From positions 1-54,202 of the forward strand of contig DIHL01000028.1 in NCBI GenBank assembly GCA_002420145.1: a stretch of DNA of 54,202 bases, given 5' to 3'. The notes under the pieces are model-generated. The model made no database searches, was not told where the DNA came from, and was given only the letters and a program-made list of their open reading frames with translations. This document shows positions 52,277-54,202 of this stretch, piece after piece; position 1 is the stretch's first letter, and each line of letters opens with the position of its first letter. The DNA is from Bacteroidetes bacterium UBA5697. GTDB taxonomy: Bacteria > Bacteroidota > Bacteroidia > B-17B0 > Aurantibacillaceae. Position numbers and translations under genes: made by a program.

Positions 52277-53242
52277 ATGGGCTCGTCAAATGCCATCACT
52301 CGCATAAGACGATTGCTTTTAAGCAAAAAAGTTGGTACTTTTTTAATCTGCTTAAGCATTGCATCACTACTTTGGGTGGTGCATGCTTTAAACAGAAATT
52401 ATAAATATACACTTCGCGTTCCAGTAACGTTTTTAAACTTACCTACCAACAAACTCATTGTTGGCGAACTCCCAGAACACCTAGACGTTGAAATCAAAGC
52501 CAGTGGATTAAAACTACTTTTTATCTCACTCAAAAAAAACATTAACGAGGTTGTAGTTGATTTTAATTTATTAAAAAACAACGCGAAATCTCAAGCCTAC
52601 TCTATTCGCAATGGTAATTTTAATTTACAAGGAGCCATTAATTTTGAAGTAGAAATTTTAAAAATTCGTCCCGATACCTTGTTTTTTTCAGCTAACAAAG
52701 GAAACTCCAAGTTATTACCTGTTAAAGCAAATTTAAAAATAGATTGTCAGCCAGGATTTTCTGTTATTTCAAAAATTAATATAACTCCAGCCTATGTATC
52801 TGTTACAGGAGATAGCATAGATTTAAAAAGAATGGACACTGTTTATACACATTTCTTAAATTTAAAAGATGTGCATCAAGATTTCTCATCTTCAGTTCCT
52901 CTAAAAAAGCCATATTCATCTATCAATTACAATGTAAAAGATGTGCAACTGAATTTTAATGTCGATAAATTAACCGAGTCAACTATTAAAGTTCCTATTC
53001 AAATCATGAATAATACGAGTAATGAAAAGATAAAATTATTACCTAATTTCATTGAAATAAAGTATTTAGTGGCAATGAAAGAATATGAAAATATAAGCTC
53101 TAATTCTTTTAAAGCCATTGTAAACTACGAACACATTAAAAAGAAACAAAAACAACTCAAAGTAGATATTATTCGTGTTCCTTCTGAAGTAAAAATTATA
53201 AATACAGACCCAACTATTATTTCATATTTAATTTATAAATAA
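52277..53242 (+). CDS. YbbR-like domain protein
   Basis: This 321-aa protein has one N-terminal membrane helix (about 18-36, VGTFLICLSIASLLWVVHA), followed by two or more YbbR-type beta domains (LRVPVTFLNLPTNKLIVGEL at about 47-66). YbbR (CdaR) proteins act with diadenylate cyclase CdaA in Firmicutes, but no cdaA is nearby. Likely periplasmic domain facing. coaE begins at its stop by one-base overlap. Confidence 0.8.
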   Translation: MGSSNAITRIRRLLLSKKVGTFLICLSIASLLWVVHALNRNYKYTLRVPVTFLNLPTNKLIVGELPEHLDVEIKASGLKLLFISLKKNINEVVVDFNLLKNNAKSQAYSIRNGNFNLQGAINFEVEILKIRPDTLFFSANKGNSKLLPVKANLKIDCQPGFSVISKINITPAYVSVTGDSIDLKRMDTVYTHFLNLKDVHQDFSSSVPLKKPYSSINYNVKDVQLNFNVDKLTESTIKVPIQIMNNTSNEKIKLLPNFIEIKYLVAMKEYENISSNSFKAIVNYEHIKKKQKQLKVDIIRVPSEVKIINTDPTIISYLIYK

Positions 53243-53823
53243 TGATCATAGGCTTAACAGGTGGTATAGGTAGTGGAAAAACAACTGTTGCAAAATTATT
53301 TGAAACAATGGGTTGTGCTATTTATAATTCTGATGATAGAGCAAAAGAGCTATATTTTAAACCTATTATTAAACAAGCTGTTATTGAATTATTAGGAACA
53401 GAGGCTTATTTAAGTGAAACAGTAATTAATAAAGATTTTATTTCTAAAAAGGTTTTTTCTGACACCAAATTATTACATCAACTTAATGATATTATTCATC
53501 CAGCTGTTAAAGCAGATTTCATTCAGTTTAAATCTAAATTTCCGTTAAATACAATCATCATTAAAGAAAGTGCATTACTATTTGAAACTGGTATTTATAA
53601 AGATTTAAATTTTAATATATTAATTACCGCTCCACAAGATTTAAAAATCGAGCGAGTAATGCGCCGAAATTCAGTTTCAAAAAATGAGATTGAAAAGCGC
53701 ATGCAAGCTCAATGGACTGATGAACAAAAAACACCATTAGCCAATGCTGTTATCACAAATGATAATCGCACCGCGTTAATTCCTCAAGTCATTTCAATTA
53801 TCGAAACACTTAAGAATGCTTAA
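53242..53823 (+). CDS. coaE: Dephospho-CoA kinase
   Basis: This 193-aa enzyme makes CoA from dephospho-CoA and ATP. The P-loop GGIGSGKT is at 7-14, followed by IYNSDDRAKELY and a substrate loop HPAVKADF. The RNSVSKNEIEKRMQAQ lid is present. It overlaps YbbR by one base and the last gene by eight, in the yajC to coaE run. Confidence 0.93.
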   Translation: MIIGLTGGIGSGKTTVAKLFETMGCAIYNSDDRAKELYFKPIIKQAVIELLGTEAYLSETVINKDFISKKVFSDTKLLHQLNDIIHPAVKADFIQFKSKFPLNTIIIKESALLFETGIYKDLNFNILITAPQDLKIERVMRRNSVSKNEIEKRMQAQWTDEQKTPLANAVITNDNRTALIPQVISIIETLKNA

Positions 53824-54202
53824 ACGAGATTATTTAGTAAAGCAATTTGAAGAATTTGGTAAAGTAATGGCCATTTTATTGGGGCTAAAAAAAGATGGGC
53901 TATTTCCTGAATTATCTGATGCCATTGAAGAATCACTAAAAAAATATACTGCCTTAGAAATTAAATACGTTGAATCTATAGCTAACGAAAGACTCCTTGA
54001 AACATTAACTCAAGAAAAGAAATTAAACGATGAACAGCTTAAAATGCTGGCAGATTTAGTATACGAAAAAGGAGAATATTATGCTTCTATTAATTCAACA
54101 GAAGAAGCGTCAACTAATTGTTACCAAAAAGCATATCTCATTTATTTGTTTTTAAAAGAAAATGCAACACTTAATTATTCGTTGGATATGCATTATAAAT
54201 TA
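53816..54202 (+). CDS. N-terminal part of an unrecognised protein, cut by the right edge
   Basis: The frame starts with ATG at 53816, overlapping the end of coaE by eight bases, and stays open to the edge (129 codons). It begins MLKRDYLVKQFEEFGKVMA and is highly helical. It looks like a DUF6483-type or TPR-like helical protein, but I cannot name it. The overlap suggests coupling with coaE. Confidence 0.7.
   Translation, partial: MLKRDYLVKQFEEFGKVMAILLGLKKDGLFPELSDAIEESLKKYTALEIKYVESIANERLLETLTQEKKLNDEQLKMLADLVYEKGEYYASINSTEEASTNCYQKAYLIYLFLKENATLNYSLDMHYKL

Overview
The window is a gene-dense, AT-rich (roughly one third G+C by eye) chromosomal segment from a member of the Bacteroidota, class Bacteroidia. 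Several things point there: a type IX secretion type-B (gliding motility-associated) C-terminal sorting domain with SprB-like repeats, a T9SS plug-type (DUF5103) protein, a long-form NusB, DUF6702, DUF2807 and YbbR-like proteins, many secreted TPR proteins, and promoters of the TTG-N19..22-TAnnTTTG type (best upstream of 5870, upstream of 31554, and on the minus strand above 41420). I cannot name the order or species with confidence. A flavobacterium- or sphingobacterium-like environmental lineage is plausible.

Layout. 1-1832: the edge of an unrecognised gene and a secreted T9SS adhesin-like protein. 1854-5715 (minus): TPR protein, phosphosulfolactate synthase, a YceI-like secreted protein, rhodanese, DedA. 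5870-8526 (plus): phosphoglucosamine mutase and cysteine desulfurase, separated by repeat-rich DNA. 8790-10745: secreted von Willebrand A-domain protein. 10746-12724: a small accessory pocket with a truncated transposase, a tRNA 3'-end-like scrap, a type II toxin-antitoxin pair and a palindromic MITE-like element. 12745-15708 (minus): malate dehydrogenase and gyrB. 15938-20880 (minus): a 1048-aa TPR protein with an outer-membrane barrel protein. 21101-22278: FtsE-like ATPase and an alkylguanine-DNA methyltransferase. 22320-26928 (minus): two M1 peptidases and a HupE-like membrane protein, divergent from DUF6702, miaA and an MFS permease. 29659-31417 (minus): a sigma factor with a membrane protein carrying a TonB-like tail. 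31554-34811: YfiR, TPR and HAMP-SpoIIE phosphatase signalling cassette. 34982-36948: a small DUF5808-type protein and a thioesterase, then metZ, the last gene of the met cluster.

36948-41420 (minus) is the most interesting region. A SAM-I riboswitch precedes a 41-codon open frame whose last 12 codons are 4 Met and 5 Cys. Terminator-like hairpins follow, then a 78-codon frame with a run of Thr codons, then metX, homoserine dehydrogenase, an aldo/keto reductase, OsmC, a palindromic repeat and metZ. I infer a multi-input leader that senses sulfur amino acids, and perhaps threonine, and controls the homoserine-to-methionine branch.

41625-45238 (plus): EamA exporter, MgtE magnesium channel, and a leucine-rich-repeat protein kinase. 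45242-48478 (minus): three envelope proteins. 48586-54202 (plus): leucine dehydrogenase, then nusB, pabA/trpG, a DUF1573 lipoprotein, yajC, a YbbR-like protein, coaE and a partial gene at the right edge.

Intergenic DNA repeatedly carries related palindromic repeats: a core resembling TTCGAGCGNAGTYGAGAA, a ~115-bp inverted-repeat element present twice, and a 138-bp element with terminal inverted repeats. No CRISPR array, rRNA gene or complete tRNA gene was seen.
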